Below are positions 18,915-29,669 of a stretch of DNA of 64,000 nt, in pieces. The notes beneath the pieces were generated by a model, which saw nothing but the letters and a program-made list of their open reading frames with translations, made no database searches and had not been told where the DNA came from. The translations under genes and the position numbers were made by a program. Location of the stretch: positions 992,001 to 1,056,000 of the forward strand of contig NZ_CP013233.1 of NCBI RefSeq assembly GCF_001584165.1, given 5' to 3'. Numbering within the stretch: the first letter of the stretch is position 1; every line of letters starts with the position of its first letter. The stretch comes from Collimonas arenae (GTDB lineage: Bacteria > Pseudomonadota > Gammaproteobacteria > Burkholderiales > Burkholderiaceae_D).

Positions 18915-19886
18915 TGCTGGTCGATTCATGATGAGCTGTTGTCGGCATTGTCGCCGACGCTACAGCCGGCGACCCTAGCAGCGCACGCTGCGTTGCGGGG
19001 TCGCTGAGCCGTGCAATAAACCATTTAAGAGATTTTCCCACGACCGGGGTACGCCAGGCTATCTGTGTCTTGTCGCTGGGCTTGGCTTCGATGGTCTGTT
19101 TCTCGATCAATGCACCTGATGCAAAATGCGGCGCAGCCAGCCAACGCGGCAGGTGGCCGCAGCCAAGCCCACTGAGCTGGGCCTGCAGTTTTGCCGGGAT
19201 CGACGGAACGGTAAGGATATCTTGTCCGCTCAACAGGCCAGAGGTCATGCTGGGCAAGGTGCGGCCGGTGTCGCCGACGGCAACTGCGCGGTATTGCTGG
19301 ATCAGATTGGCGGTGAGCGGCTCCGGCGCATGCTCCAGCGGATGGCCGGGGCAACCGCAAAGGCCCAGTCGATCGTGCCCAGTTGCCGTGTCTGGAACCC
19401 GCCGCTCATACGGATGCTGTCGGGGCCGTTGTGCGGCGCGCCGATTGCCAGGTCGGCTCGGTCAGCCAGCAGGGCTTCCCACACGCCCGACAAGGCTTCA
19501 TGCGAAATGCGCAGGCGCGTGCCGGCATTGTCCCGGTCAAAGGCTTGGATGATTGGCAACAGGCTATCAAACGGGATGATGCTGTCGAGGACGATACGCA
19601 GTTCGACCTCCCAGCCGGTCGCCGCGCGCTTGACGCGTCGTTCGAGCTCTTGCGCCGCCAGCAGCAGGTGGCGCCCTTCAGTCAGCAGTTCGAGACCGGC
19701 GGTGGTCAGTTTGGCGCGATGCCCGCGCCGGTCGAACAACAGCAAGTCCAGGTCGTCTTCCAACTTGCGGACGCTGTAGGTAAGGGCTGACGGCACGCGA
19801 TTCAGTTCGACGGCGGCAGCGGCGAAGCTGCCTTTGCGGTCAATCGTATCGAGGATTTGCAATGCTTCCAAGGTCAGATTCATCAT
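18907..19886 (-). CDS. LysR-family transcriptional regulator, frameshifted in this sequence
   Basis: The first 180 residues contain the LysR winged helix ([20 protein letters not shown], then [14 protein letters not shown]) and part of the effector domain. At about 19346 a CC run appears one base short. Past it the sense frame continues in another phase to a stop at 18907 ([13 protein letters not shown], then [10 protein letters not shown]). Restoring one base yields about 326 residues, a normal length. It faces the flavodoxin-like gene across 365 bases, the usual layout for a LysR protein and its target. The inducer is unknown. Whether the break is real or a base-calling error is discussed in the findings. 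Confidence 0.8.
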
Positions 19887-19918
19887 TGCTTCGTAGGTAA
19901 TAATATTGCAAGAAAGTC

Positions 19919-19935
19919 ATTCAAATAAATTGAAT
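19919..19935. promoter_or_regulatory. Candidate LysR operator (T-N11-A inverted repeat)
   Basis: ATTCAA-ATAAA-TTGAAT contains the T-N11-A symmetry bound by LysR proteins and lies 33 bases before the LysR gene, in the 19887-20251 gap. A second AT-rich repeat, AAATAATT-N15-AATTATTT, lies at 19989-20019. No other feature is seen in this gap. Confidence 0.5.
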
Positions 19936-20251
19936 GATATATCGAAATTTTGATCCTGTGCAAAGCCGCGCCATGTCTCTATAGTGCCAAATAATTGAAT
20001 CGATTTATGTAAATTATTTCTATATCGACATAATTTTTGACGTATACCCTGATCGAATCCGGTAATGTTGTGCGTACAGCCATGCAGACACTGTTTGGCT
20101 TGACTCTCATCCCGGCGATTCGTTCTCGGAATCCGATGCTGCGCGGCAGCAGAAATTCATTTCCTGGTGCATGATGGCGACTGGCATTCCGTTTGATTGG
20201 CAGCTGCTGTTATTTATTTTTTTACTGAGTTCTCTCTGAAAGGGCATTGTC

Positions 20252-20827
20252 ATGACTAAAGTCGCTATCGTTTATCATTCCGGCTACGGCCACACCAAAA
20301 AACAGGCTGAAGCAGTGCATGCTGGCGTGCTGCGCGCGCCAGGCGCAGTGCCTGAGCTGATTGCCATCGATGCCGAAGGCAATCTGAGCGACGCTGCCTG
20401 GGCCTCGCTGGAAGCCGCCGATGCCATCATCTTTGGCACGCCGACCTACATGGGCACGGTATCCTGGCAGTTCAAGAAATTTGCAGACACGTCGTCGAAG
20501 CAGTGGTTTGGCCAGAAATGGAAAGACAAGGTCGCAGCCGGTTTTACCAATTCAGCGACCATGAACGGCGACAAGGGCACCACCATGAGTTACCTGATCA
20601 CCTTTGCAATGCAGCACAGCATGGTGTGGGTCGGTACCGGTCTGATGCCTGCCAACAGCAAGGCGGCGCAACGCAATGACGTCAATTTTGTCGGCGGTTT
20701 CTCCGGCGCTTTGGCGCAAAGTCCGTCCGACTCTTCGCCGGAAGAGGGCCCGGCGGCAGGCGACCTGGAAACCGCAAAGCAATTCGGCAAGCGGGTTGCC
20801 GAAACTGCACAGAAATTCAAGCAATAA
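20252..20827 (+). CDS. Flavodoxin/WrbA-like NAD(P)H oxidoreductase
   Basis: 191 residues with the flavodoxin fold. The FMN phosphate loop is seen at the N-terminus (VYHSGYGHTKKQAEAVHAG), followed by FGTPTYMGTVSWQFKKF near residue 67, which is typical of the WrbA/flavodoxin family's second FMN loop. The enzyme should be a soluble FMN-dependent quinone reductase. It lies opposite the LysR regulator across a shared promoter region, so it is the likely target, perhaps in response to quinones or other electrophiles. A strong hairpin terminator follows. Confidence 0.85.
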   Translation: MTKVAIVYHSGYGHTKKQAEAVHAGVLRAPGAVPELIAIDAEGNLSDAAWASLEAADAIIFGTPTYMGTVSWQFKKFADTSSKQWFGQKWKDKVAAGFTNSATMNGDKGTTMSYLITFAMQHSMVWVGTGLMPANSKAAQRNDVNFVGGFSGALAQSPSDSSPEEGPAAGDLETAKQFGKRVAETAQKFKQ

Positions 20828-20890
20828 GAAATATGTCTGGGGTGGCGGCATAGCCGGGTTTGCGTCAGCCCCGGCATGCCATCGTTCCAG

Positions 20891-20934
20891 AATGCAAAAA
20901 GCCCGCAGGCAATCGCCTGCGGGCTTTTTGCATT
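20891..20934. terminator. Bidirectional terminator
   Basis: A perfect 20-bp stem (AATGCAAAAAGCCCGCAGGC and its complement) with an AATC loop has an A run on one side and a T run on the other. It lies between the converging flavodoxin and trhO genes and can stop transcription from both. Confidence 0.9.
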
Positions 20935-20951
20935 TTGCGCTACGGCTCCGC

Positions 20952-21842
20952 TTAGAGGGTAGCTGTATGGACAGTAGTGGCTTGCGCCGGGGTTGCAATT
21001 TCTTCCGGCACACAATGTGGGCAGGATTTGCCCGCCACATAGCGCGGTGACAATTGCTCACGCGGCGTCACTACGGCGCGGCAAGCGTAGCACTGTACGG
21101 TCGCGGTTTCCTGCAACTGTGGATTGAGGGCGGTGCGATAGTCGAATACAAAGCAGTCGCCGTCATAGTGGGCGCCACCGCATTCTTCGAAATACTTGAG
21201 AATGCCGCCTTCCAGCTGGTAGACGCTGTCGTAGCCGATATTCTGCATGTGAATCGCGGCCTTCTCGCAGCGGATGCCGCCGGTGCAGAAGGTGACCACA
21301 GTCTTGTCAGCCAGCTCGTCCTTGTGTTCCGCCACGACTGCCGGGAATTCGCTGAATTTCTCGATACGCCAGTCGATCGTGTTTTCAAAGGTGCCGACAT
21401 CGACTTCAAATGCGTTACGGGTATCCAGCATGACCACCGGTTTGCCGTTGTCGTCATGGCCCTGATCCAGCCAGCGCTTCAAGGTTTTGGCTTCCACAGC
21501 CGGTGCACGGCCCAGTTCGGGCTTGATCAACGGATGCTTCATCGTGATGATTTCAGCCTTCAACTTGACCAGCATGCGCGTGAACGGCTGCTTTTCCGAA
21601 TAGCTTTCCTTCACTTCCAGATCGGCAAAGCGCTCATCGGCGCGCAGCCAAGCCAGGAATTGATCAATCTGCTCGCGCAAACCGGCCAAAAACAGGTTGA
21701 TGCCTTCCGGAGTGAGTAAGATCGTACCTTTTAGCTGCAATTGCTTGCAAATTGCGAGAAATTCTGGGCGTTTCTCTGCTGTATCGTCGAAAGTAACGAA
21801 TTTGTAGGCGGCAATGTTGACGTAAGAATTGCTGGACTGCAT
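20952..21842 (-). CDS. trhO: tRNA uridine(34) hydroxylase TrhO (rhodanese-like)
   Basis: 296 residues from the ATG at 21842. The family adds oxygen to U34 of tRNA to give 5-hydroxyuridine, using O2. An N-terminal acylphosphatase-like domain ([12 protein letters not shown]) precedes a rhodanese domain with the active-site loop [11 protein letters not shown] near residue 190. The C-terminal region has two Cys pairs (CYAC and CPHC), which look like a small metal site and are typical of the UPF0176/YceA family. It diverges from dnaE with a short shared promoter region. Confidence 0.93.
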   Translation of the reverse strand: MQSSNSYVNIAAYKFVTFDDTAEKRPEFLAICKQLQLKGTILLTPEGINLFLAGLREQIDQFLAWLRADERFADLEVKESYSEKQPFTRMLVKLKAEIITMKHPLIKPELGRAPAVEAKTLKRWLDQGHDDNGKPVVMLDTRNAFEVDVGTFENTIDWRIEKFSEFPAVVAEHKDELADKTVVTFCTGGIRCEKAAIHMQNIGYDSVYQLEGGILKYFEECGGAHYDGDCFVFDYRTALNPQLQETATVQCYACRAVVTPREQLSPRYVAGKSCPHCVPEEIATPAQATTVHTATL

Positions 21843-21948
21843 GGCTTGTTTCTCGGTAAGTCGTTGATTTATCAGTATTATAAACGTGGCTGACGGGATT
21901 GCCCAATTTTGCCGATGGCACATGGGGCGTCAGGGTAAAATACCGCCC

Positions 21949-24900
21949 ATGACGACACCGCAATTTATCCACCTCCGCCTGCACTCCGAGTATTCCATCG
22001 TCGATGGCTTGGTCCGCATTGATGACGTAGTCAAAGCCGCTGCCAAGGATAGCCAGGCAGCGCTTGGCATTTCCGACCTGGCCAATCTGTTTGGCATGGT
22101 CAAGTTTTACAAGGCTGCGCGCGGCAAAGGTATCAAACCGATCATCGGTTGTGATGTCTGGATTACCAACGACGACGATCGCGACAAGCCGTCGCGCCTG
22201 CTGTTGCTGGTCAAGAACCGTAACGGCTACCTGCAATTGTGTGAATTGCTGTCGCGGGCGTGGCTGGAAAACCTGCATCGCGGTCGCGCAGAAATTCGCG
22301 CTGAATGGCTGGCCGATCTGAAGGGGCACGGTGACGGCAACGGCCTGATTGCGCTGTCCGGCGCTCATTTCGGCGATATCGGCATGGCCATCGATAACGG
22401 CAATGTCGAGGCGGCGGAACGCTGCCTGCAACGTTGGACTAAGATTTTCCCCGACAATTTCTATATCGAGATCCAGCGCGCCGACCAGCCGAATATGGAG
22501 GCACATATACGACAGGCGGTGGCTCTGGCGGCCAAGGCCGGCGTGCCGGTGGTGGCGACCCATCCTATCCAGTTCCTGGATAAGGAAGAATTCATCGCGC
22601 ATGAAGCGCGTACCTGTATCGCCGAAGGCGAGATGCTGGCCAACGCGCGCCGCGTGCGTCGCTTCAACGACCAGCAATCGTTCAAGACACAGGCCGAAAT
22701 GGCCGAACTGTTCGCCGATATGCCGGCAGCGCTGCAGAATTCGATCGAGATCGCCAAGCGTTGCAACCTGACCCTGCAGCTGGGCAAGCCAAATTGCCTG
22801 ATTTCCCGACACCGGACGGCATGACGATCGGCGAGTTCCTGGTGCAACAGTCGCAGGAAGGGCTGGAGCTGCGCCTGGCGCATCTGTATCCGGACGAAGC
22901 CAAGCGCGAACAGCAGCGCCAGCGTTACCAGGATCGGTTGAAGTTTGAAACCGACACCATCATCAAGATGGGTTTCCCCGGCTACTTCCTGATCGTTGCG
23001 GAATTTATCCGCTGGGCCAAGCAGAATGGCGTGCCGGTCGGGCCGGGACGAGGATCGGGGGCTGGTTCGCTGGTGGCGTATTCGCTGCAGATTACCGATC
23101 TTGATCCGCTCAAATACAACCTGCTGTTCGAGCGCTTCCTCAATCCTGAGCGGGTATCGATGCCCGACTTCGATATCGACTTTTGCCAGGAAGGCCGCGA
23201 CCGTGTGATTCAACACGTCAAGGACCTGTACGGCAAGGACGCGGTATCGCAAATCGCCACTTTCGGTACGATGGCGGCGAAGGGCGCGATTCGCGACGTT
23301 GGCCGCGTGCTCGATTTCGGTTACAACTTTTGCGACGGCATCTCCAAACTGATCCCGTTCAAACCGGGCAAGCACGTGACCATCGCCGATGCGATCCAGG
23401 AAGAGCCGATGTTGGCCGAGCGCCTGGAGAACGAGGAAGAGGTCAAGCAACTGCTCAACCTGGCGCAGCAGGTCGAAGGCATCGCCCGTAACATCGGTAT
23501 GCACGCCGGTGGTGTGTTGATTGCGCCCGGCAAGTTGACCGATTTCTGTCCGCTGTATACGCAGGGCGGCGACGCTGGCGTGGTCTCGCAATACGATAAG
23601 GACGATGTCGAGGCCGTCGGCCTGGTGAAGTTCGACTTCTTGGGTTTGACCACGCTGACGATCCTCGATCGCGCGGTGCGCTACATCAAGCAGCTCGATC
23701 CGGCCATGGCCGATTTCAGTTTGGAGAAGTTGCCGCTCAACGACCGCGCTTCCTACGAACTGCTGACCGCCGCCAAAACAGTCGCGGTATTCCAGCTGGA
23801 AAGCCGCGGCATGCAAGGCATGCTGAAAGACGCGCGGCCTGACCGTTTTGAAGACATTATCGCGCTGGTGGCCTTGTATCGTCCGGGCCCGATGGATCTG
23901 ATCCCGGATTTCTGCAAACGTAAACACGGCGAGCGCTTCGATTATCCCGATCCGCGCACTGAAGGGATTCTGTCTGAAACCTACGGCATCATGGTGTATC
24001 AGGAGCAGGTGATGCAGATGGCGCAGGTGGTCGGCGGCTATTCACTCGGCGGCGCTGACTTGCTGCGGCGGGCCATGGGTAAGAAGAAGGCAGAAGAGAT
24101 GGCCGAGCATCGCCAGATTTTCCGCGACGGTGCAGCCAAGGACGGCTTGTCCGAAGCCAAGGCCGACGAGATTTTCGACTTGATGGAAAAGTTCGCTGGC
24201 TACGGCTTCAACAAGTCGCACGCCGCAGCTTACGCGTTGCTGTCGTATCACACTGCCTACCTGAAAGCCCATCACCCTGCCGCGTTCATGGCAGCCAACT
24301 TGTCGCTGGCAATGGACGATACGGAGAAGGTCAAGATCCTGGTGGAAGATGCACTGGACGTTTGCAAGCTGACTTTGCTGCCGCCGGACATCAACCTTTC
24401 AGACTATCGTTTACGCCGGAAGGCGAGCCAGGCAAGAAAGCGACTTTCATTCGCTACGGCCTCGGTGCGGTCAAAGGTTCCGGTCAAAATGCGATCGAAG
24501 CCATCATCGCCGCGCGCAAGGAAAAGCCGTTCGTCGACCTGTTCGATTTCTGCCTCCGGGTCGACAAGCGGCAGATCAATCGGCGCACCATTGAATCGCT
24601 GATCCGCTCCGGCGCTTTCGATTGCTTCAAGGTCGATCGCGCGATCCTGCTGGCCTCGGTTGGCCGCGCGATGGAAGCTGCCGATCAGAAACTGGCCTCG
24701 GCCAACCAGGTCAGCCTGTTCGGCGGTGACGATAGCGACCTCGAAGCTCCGATCGAATACGTACAGGTCACGCCGTGGACCGACAAGCAGAAACTGACCG
24801 AAGAGAAGACTGCGCTTGGTTTCTATCTATCCGGCCATCTGTTCAACGCTTACGCCGCCGAAGCACGCCGTTTTGCGCGCACGCCGCTGGGCAGCCTGGA

Positions 24901-25414
24901 ACCGTCGCGCGAACCGCGTACCCTGGCCGGGATCATCTCCGGTTTGCGGGCGCAGATGACGCAGCGTGGCAAGATGATGATCGTCACGCTGGACGACGGC
25001 AGCGCCACGGTCGACGTTACCGTGTATAACGAACAGTTCGAGCCGAACAAGGCTTTCTTCAAGGAAGATGAGTTCCTTGTCGTGCAGGGCAAGGTGTCGG
25101 AGGACAGATTCAACGGCGGCTTGCGGGTGTCGGCTGAAAAAGTGATGGATATTGCCACCGCACGGACGCAATACGGACGGCAGATTGTGCTGTCCCTGTC
25201 GTCGCCGTCACAGAAAATTGATGCCGCACAGTTGCGGGATGTGTTGTCGTCGCATCGGGCGGGTAATGGCTTGCCGATGACGCTTCGCTACACTGGCGAA
25301 GGGGTGGCTTGTGAAATAGTGCTCGGCGACGAATGGCGCGTGTCTCCTAGTGATGGTTTGCAGACGGCTCTGGTGGAAAAAATAGGGAAGGAAGCGGTCG
25401 CGGTGGAGTATTAA
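21949..25414 (+). CDS. dnaE: DNA polymerase III alpha subunit, two frameshifts in this sequence
   Basis: The chromosomal replicase catalytic subunit. The PHP domain starts at [13 protein letters not shown]. The polymerase site is seen as [15 protein letters not shown] and [15 protein letters not shown], carrying the catalytic aspartates, followed by the helix-hairpin-helix and OB-fold parts ([18 protein letters not shown]). The coding frame shifts at 22791-22793 (AAA, expected AAAA) and at 24410-24412 (TTT, expected TTTT). Adding one base at each place gives a continuous protein of 1155 residues, the normal DnaE length, with conserved motifs crossing both joints. Because this gene is essential, the breaks are probably errors. 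It is followed by msbA. Confidence 0.95.
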
Positions 25415-25540
25415 GGCATCGTCTGGTACGCCTTGTATTTGCCAATCGGCCGTGCTTTCTCCTCCCATTTTGCTCTACTGTCGGGGAAGAATTTTTCCAT
25501 CACAGCAGAGTGTAAAAAAGAACTTAAAACAAACTGACTT

Positions 25541-27298
25541 ATGAGCGCATTTTCCTACACAACAATTTTCAAGCGCCTTGCAGGATTGCATCGGCCATAC
25601 ACAAGGCGATTGGTCCTAGGTCTCCTCGGCATGGTTGTGACTGCCGCAACGGAACCGCTAGTGGCCTACATTTTCAAGATTTTGCTGGATAACGGCTTTG
25701 TGGAAAAACCCACGTTTCCTCTGTGGCTGGTACCGGTAGCCGTAATTGGCGCATTTGTCGCCCGCGGCGCCTCGACATTTTTGACAACCTACATGACCAA
25801 CTGGGTGTCGACCCGTGTGTTGACGACACTGCGGCAGCAAATGTTCGATCGCATTTTGGGCGTGTCGATTGATTTTCATGCGACCCACACGGTTGGGCGC
25901 GTGATCAATTCGATCATGTTTGAGGTACAGCAAATCATCGAAATGATCAGCAAACTGTTTACCTCGATTGTGCGTTGCGTGCTGACGGTCGCGGGTTTGC
26001 TGGGCTACATGTTGTTCATCAGTTGGAAGTTGACGATTGTCGCCTTGGTGTTGATGCCGCTGATGGTCCTGGTGGTGCGCACTACCGCCAAGCGCCTGAA
26101 AAAGCTGAACAAGGATTCCCTCGACGTCAATGCGCAGTTGACCCAGGTAATCGAAGAAACCACGCGCGCGCAACAGGTCGTCAAGGTGTTTGGCGGCGAG
26201 ACGTATGAGCGGAAGCGATTTGCAGAATCGGCTGAGCACATCCGCCACTACAGCATGCGCATGACCAGCACTTTTGCCGCTACCGTACCGGTCACGCAAA
26301 TCATGATGGCTTGCGCGATGTCGGTGATGATCACGATGGGGCTGGTGCAAGCAAGTCACGGGCAACTTACAGCAGGCGATTTCGTCTCATTTCTGGCTGC
26401 AATGATCGCTTTGCAAGTGCCTCTCAAACAGCTGGCGGAAGTGAACGGCCCGCTGCAGCGCGGCATGGCGGCGGCGGAAGCGGTCTTCAAGTTGATCGAC
26501 AGCCCGATTGAACGCACCGGCGGCAAGCAGTTGCAGCAGCGTGCTAAGGGCAAGATCGAATTCTCTAACGTTGGATTTTCTTATCCAGGCCAGGAAAAGC
26601 CCGCGTTAAAGGGTATCAACTTGAGCGTTGAGCCAGGAGAAACCATCGCCTTCGTGGGCATGTCCGGCGGCGGCAAGTCAACGCTGGTGAACCTGATCCC
26701 GGGATTTTATTCCGTGACTGAAGGCCGTATCCTGCTTGATGACGTGCCGATTGAAGAGATCGCACTCAGCAGCTTGCGCAAACAGATCGCCATGGTGAGC
26801 CAGAACGTGGTGTTGTTCAACGATACGGTTGCCGCCAATATCGCCTATGGCGATGATGCGCCGGATCGTCAACGCATCGAGGCAGCTGCCAAGGCTGCGT
26901 ATCTGACGGAGATGATTGCCGCTTTGCCGCAGGGTTACGAAACACAGATCGGGGATAACGGTTCGCGTCTGTCCGGCGGCCAGCGTCAGCGCCTGGCGAT
27001 GGCGCGCGCCATCTACAAGGATGCGCCGATCCTGATCCTGGACGAAGCGACATCGGCGCTGGATAGCGAATCGGAACGTGCAGTGCAGGGCGCATTGGAT
27101 CAATTGATGGAAGGACGCACCACCTTCGTGATTGCGCACCGCCTGTCGACCATCGAACGCGCCAGCCGCATCGTCGTGCTCTCCAACGGCAGCATCGTTG
27201 AAATCGGCACGCATAACGAACTGCTCGACAAGCAAGGTGCTTACGCCAACCTGCATCGCCTGCAGTTTTCCGGCGAGGCGGTGAACGTAGAAATGTAA
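25541..27298 (+). CDS. msbA: Lipid A/LPS flippase MsbA (ABC exporter)
   Basis: A half-transporter of 585 residues with six N-terminal membrane helices (about residues 20-310) fused to an ATP-binding domain. As a homodimer it flips lipid A-core across the inner membrane with ATP. The nucleotide-binding domain has Walker A (GMSGGGKSTLVN), the signature LSGGQRQRLAMARAI, Walker B (PILILDEATSALD) and the H-loop (TTFVIAHRLST). The glycosyltransferase genes that follow suit LPS core assembly. The 5' boundary is clear (ATG at 25541). Confidence 0.93.
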   Translation: MSAFSYTTIFKRLAGLHRPYTRRLVLGLLGMVVTAATEPLVAYIFKILLDNGFVEKPTFPLWLVPVAVIGAFVARGASTFLTTYMTNWVSTRVLTTLRQQMFDRILGVSIDFHATHTVGRVINSIMFEVQQIIEMISKLFTSIVRCVLTVAGLLGYMLFISWKLTIVALVLMPLMVLVVRTTAKRLKKLNKDSLDVNAQLTQVIEETTRAQQVVKVFGGETYERKRFAESAEHIRHYSMRMTSTFAATVPVTQIMMACAMSVMITMGLVQASHGQLTAGDFVSFLAAMIALQVPLKQLAEVNGPLQRGMAAAEAVFKLIDSPIERTGGKQLQQRAKGKIEFSNVGFSYPGQEKPALKGINLSVEPGETIAFVGMSGGGKSTLVNLIPGFYSVTEGRILLDDVPIEEIALSSLRKQIAMVSQNVVLFNDTVAANIAYGDDAPDRQRIEAAAKAAYLTEMIAALPQGYETQIGDNGSRLSGGQRQRLAMARAIYKDAPILILDEATSALDSESERAVQGALDQLMEGRTTFVIAHRLSTIERASRIVVLSNGSIVEIGTHNELLDKQGAYANLHRLQFSGEAVNVEM

Positions 27299-27386
27299 CC
27301 CTGAGAATCTTGAGCTCCATTGCTAGAGATCGCGGATCCAGGGATCTTGGCCAACACCAAGCGACACCAGAAAACCACAAAAAATC

Positions 27387-28511
27387 ATGACAGCACAACT
27401 TGTTCCGAGCGAAACGCTGAATAAAGCCGACAAGATATTGTTCATCGCGCACCTTGCGCTCGGCGATTTCACCTATCTGCAGAATTGTTTCCAGGCCTTT
27501 GCGCAAGCTTTTCCGCATCTGAAGATCCACATCTGGGTGGATGAAGTGCGGCGCACCGATAATGCAGCGGCATGGCCTTACCTGAAGAAATATGCGCTGT
27601 ATGACTGGCTGGCGGAATGCCCGTTTGTCGCCAAGATTTATCAGCAGACATATAGCCCGGCATTGTTTGAACAGTCGATTGCCGAAGCGCAGCAGCAGGA
27701 TTATCCGCTGGTGGTCTCGCTGTCGACCTTGCGGCCGCCGATGTATGCCACGCTGGCGCGGCAAATCAGCCCGCGCGGTTTCGTCGCCGGCATGAAGAAG
27801 CCTGCCGGTATTCTTGCTTTCAACAAGCGGCGTGCTTATCGCAAGCTGGATGTTGCGCTTGATCCGGATGGCGGAGTGCGCGCAGGCATGCATATCAGCG
27901 ACGTTTATGCCGGATGGTTCCAGCAATTGTTTGGTATCGTCACTACGCCTGCTTCGCGTTTCCCATTTGTGACTATTCCTGCGCAATGGCAGCAATATGC
28001 CAGGGATCAGTTGAAGGAGTGGGGCTTCAAGTACCAGGACCAGCCGTCATCGACTGAAGGCAAGCTGCTGTTCATCAATCCCTACGCCAAGACCAAGAAA
28101 CGCTGCTGGCCGCTGGAGCGCGTAGTTGAATTAGTGGCTGCGCTGAACAGCATGGAAGCATGGCGCGGCGCGCATTTCATCGTCAACGTCGTGCCCGAAG
28201 AAATGGCGAATGCCAAGGCATTCTTCGAGCAGCATGCGCCGGGCCAGATTCGCTTGTTCAGTGCGCAGGAGAACTTCTTCCAGCTACCGGCAATGCTGCT
28301 GGAATGCGACCTGATCGTCTCGGTTGAAACGGCGGTGATGCATCTCGCTAATGCGGTTCACGTTCCGGTGGTGGCCCTGATGCGCCAGAAAAATCCTGAA
28401 TGGGTGCCGGTTGACCGTGAGCACAGCGTCGTGATCACGGCGGCGAACCGCCGTGATTGGGTAAAGGCGATTACCGTAACGCAGGTGACTGAAGTCTTGA
28501 ATCGGCAATAG
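27387..28511 (+). CDS. Glycosyltransferase family 9 protein (heptosyltransferase-like)
   Basis: 374 residues with a GT9-like C-terminal half: FINPYAKTKKRCWPLERVVE and then ECDLIVSVETAVMHLANAVH, the nucleotide-sugar-binding block of ADP-heptose transferases. The N-terminal domain is less like standard WaaC/WaaF. It probably adds a sugar to the LPS core in the cytoplasm before MsbA export. It lies 88 bases after msbA in the same direction. Its last 41 bases overlap the end of the oppositely oriented GT9 gene. The exact acceptor is unknown. Confidence 0.75.
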   Translation: MTAQLVPSETLNKADKILFIAHLALGDFTYLQNCFQAFAQAFPHLKIHIWVDEVRRTDNAAAWPYLKKYALYDWLAECPFVAKIYQQTYSPALFEQSIAEAQQQDYPLVVSLSTLRPPMYATLARQISPRGFVAGMKKPAGILAFNKRRAYRKLDVALDPDGGVRAGMHISDVYAGWFQQLFGIVTTPASRFPFVTIPAQWQQYARDQLKEWGFKYQDQPSSTEGKLLFINPYAKTKKRCWPLERVVELVAALNSMEAWRGAHFIVNVVPEEMANAKAFFEQHAPGQIRLFSAQENFFQLPAMLLECDLIVSVETAVMHLANAVHVPVVALMRQKNPEWVPVDREHSVVITAANRRDWVKAITVTQVTEVLNRQ

Positions 28512-29565
28512 ACAAGTCTTCGGCGTTTTCCGTTTTTTCTGCCATTGCTTCCTGACGCCATTGCAGGACGATATCGGCGACCGTTTCCGGCTTGATATTC
28601 TCCATGCAGGCGCAGCTGTCGGCTTTGCTATCTACGCAGCCGGCACAACTTACCGGCAGCGCTAATGCCTGCGCACGACGCCCTAGCGGCGCCCAGCGGC
28701 CCGGGTGCATCGGCCGGGTAGGCGGAAACAGGCCAAGTGTGCGCTGGCCTATCGCGGCTGACACATGCAGCGGACCGGTGCCGCTAGCAATCAGGCCATC
28801 GGCTCCCTTGATGAACGAACTCAACTGATCCAGCGTGAAACGGCCGCATACATTGCTGACATTTGGTTGTTGCAATAATTCAGCGGCATGTTCTTCCAGC
28901 CACTTTCCTTCCGCCGGACTGCCTGTCAGCCATACGCGGACATCCGGATATTGACCCAACTGTTTGGCTAGCGCCGTGAAATGACTGATCGGCCATTCGC
29001 GTCCGTGACCGTTCGACTTGGTGTGCAGTATCAGGTTGAACGGATGCGCCTTGAACAACTGGTCAATTTCAGGAACGTGGGGAATATCGAAGTCGTAGAG
29101 CTTGATGATTTCCGGCAGGTCGGGAATGGTATTGAGACCGAAAGGGCGCAGGAATTCGAAGTTGAACTGGGCTTCGTGATGCTCCGAATTACCCTTCTTG
29201 AAACGTACCCGGCGATTGCAGTACAGCATTTGATACAGCTTGTGGCGTGCATTACCGATGCGGTTGCGGATGCGTGCCTTGAACGCGATGACTGCCATGC
29301 GCTTGAGCGGTTGCGCCAGGATGATGGTATCTACGTTGGCCTTGGCAAAATAGGCGGACGGATCCTCCAGGAAGCCTTCAAGCTCCACCACTTCGTCGAT
29401 GCTACGGCAATGCCTGACTATCGGCGCCGCATAGCCGCGGCACAGGAAGCTGATTTTGAGCGCCGGAAAATGCTGCTTCAGGTAAGCCGCAATCGGCAGC
29501 GTAAGGATAACGTCGCCGATATTGTCGGTACGGGATATCAAGACATGCGAACTGTTTATTGCCAT
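28471..29565 (-). CDS. Glycosyltransferase family 9 (ADP-heptose:LPS heptosyltransferase type)
   Basis: About 364 residues from the ATG at 29565 (MAINSSHVLISRTDNIGDVI). The N-terminal RTDNIGDVILTLPIAAYLK is the classic GT9 opening and GLIASGTGPLHVSAAIG is the sugar-nucleotide site. Near the end, CAGCVDSKADSCACM is a Cys-rich patch seen in some GT9 proteins, possibly a metal site or disulfides. It likely transfers heptose or another sugar onto LPS core and is transcribed after the GT8 gene. Its 3' end overlaps the convergent GT9 gene by 41 bases. Confidence 0.85.
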   Translation of the reverse strand: MAINSSHVLISRTDNIGDVILTLPIAAYLKQHFPALKISFLCRGYAAPIVRHCRSIDEVVELEGFLEDPSAYFAKANVDTIILAQPLKRMAVIAFKARIRNRIGNARHKLYQMLYCNRRVRFKKGNSEHHEAQFNFEFLRPFGLNTIPDLPEIIKLYDFDIPHVPEIDQLFKAHPFNLILHTKSNGHGREWPISHFTALAKQLGQYPDVRVWLTGSPAEGKWLEEHAAELLQQPNVSNVCGRFTLDQLSSFIKGADGLIASGTGPLHVSAAIGQRTLGLFPPTRPMHPGRWAPLGRRAQALALPVSCAGCVDSKADSCACMENIKPETVADIVLQWRQEAMAEKTENAEDLSIADSRLQSPALR

Positions 29566-29669
29566 TTTTAGATCGGTGGAAGCTGTATAGGGACAATGCG
29601 TTGCTGAAATTGTAACCGGACGCCAGGGCGGCCGGTGCAATTCTCACTTCCGGTTACCCGTTTGGGCGA

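Noticed and set aside
22461-23927. 488-residue frame antisense to dnaE
   Set aside because: It mirrors conserved dnaE sequence and has no protein-like motif; long antisense frames are common in GC-rich coding DNA.
22791-24412. Programmed frameshifting in dnaE
   Set aside because: The runs are only three bases and similar breaks occur in five unrelated genes, so sequence error is simpler.
26817-27995. 392-residue frame antisense to msbA and the GT9 gene
   Set aside because: Spans two real genes on the other strand and is His/Arg-rich, typical of a shadow frame.
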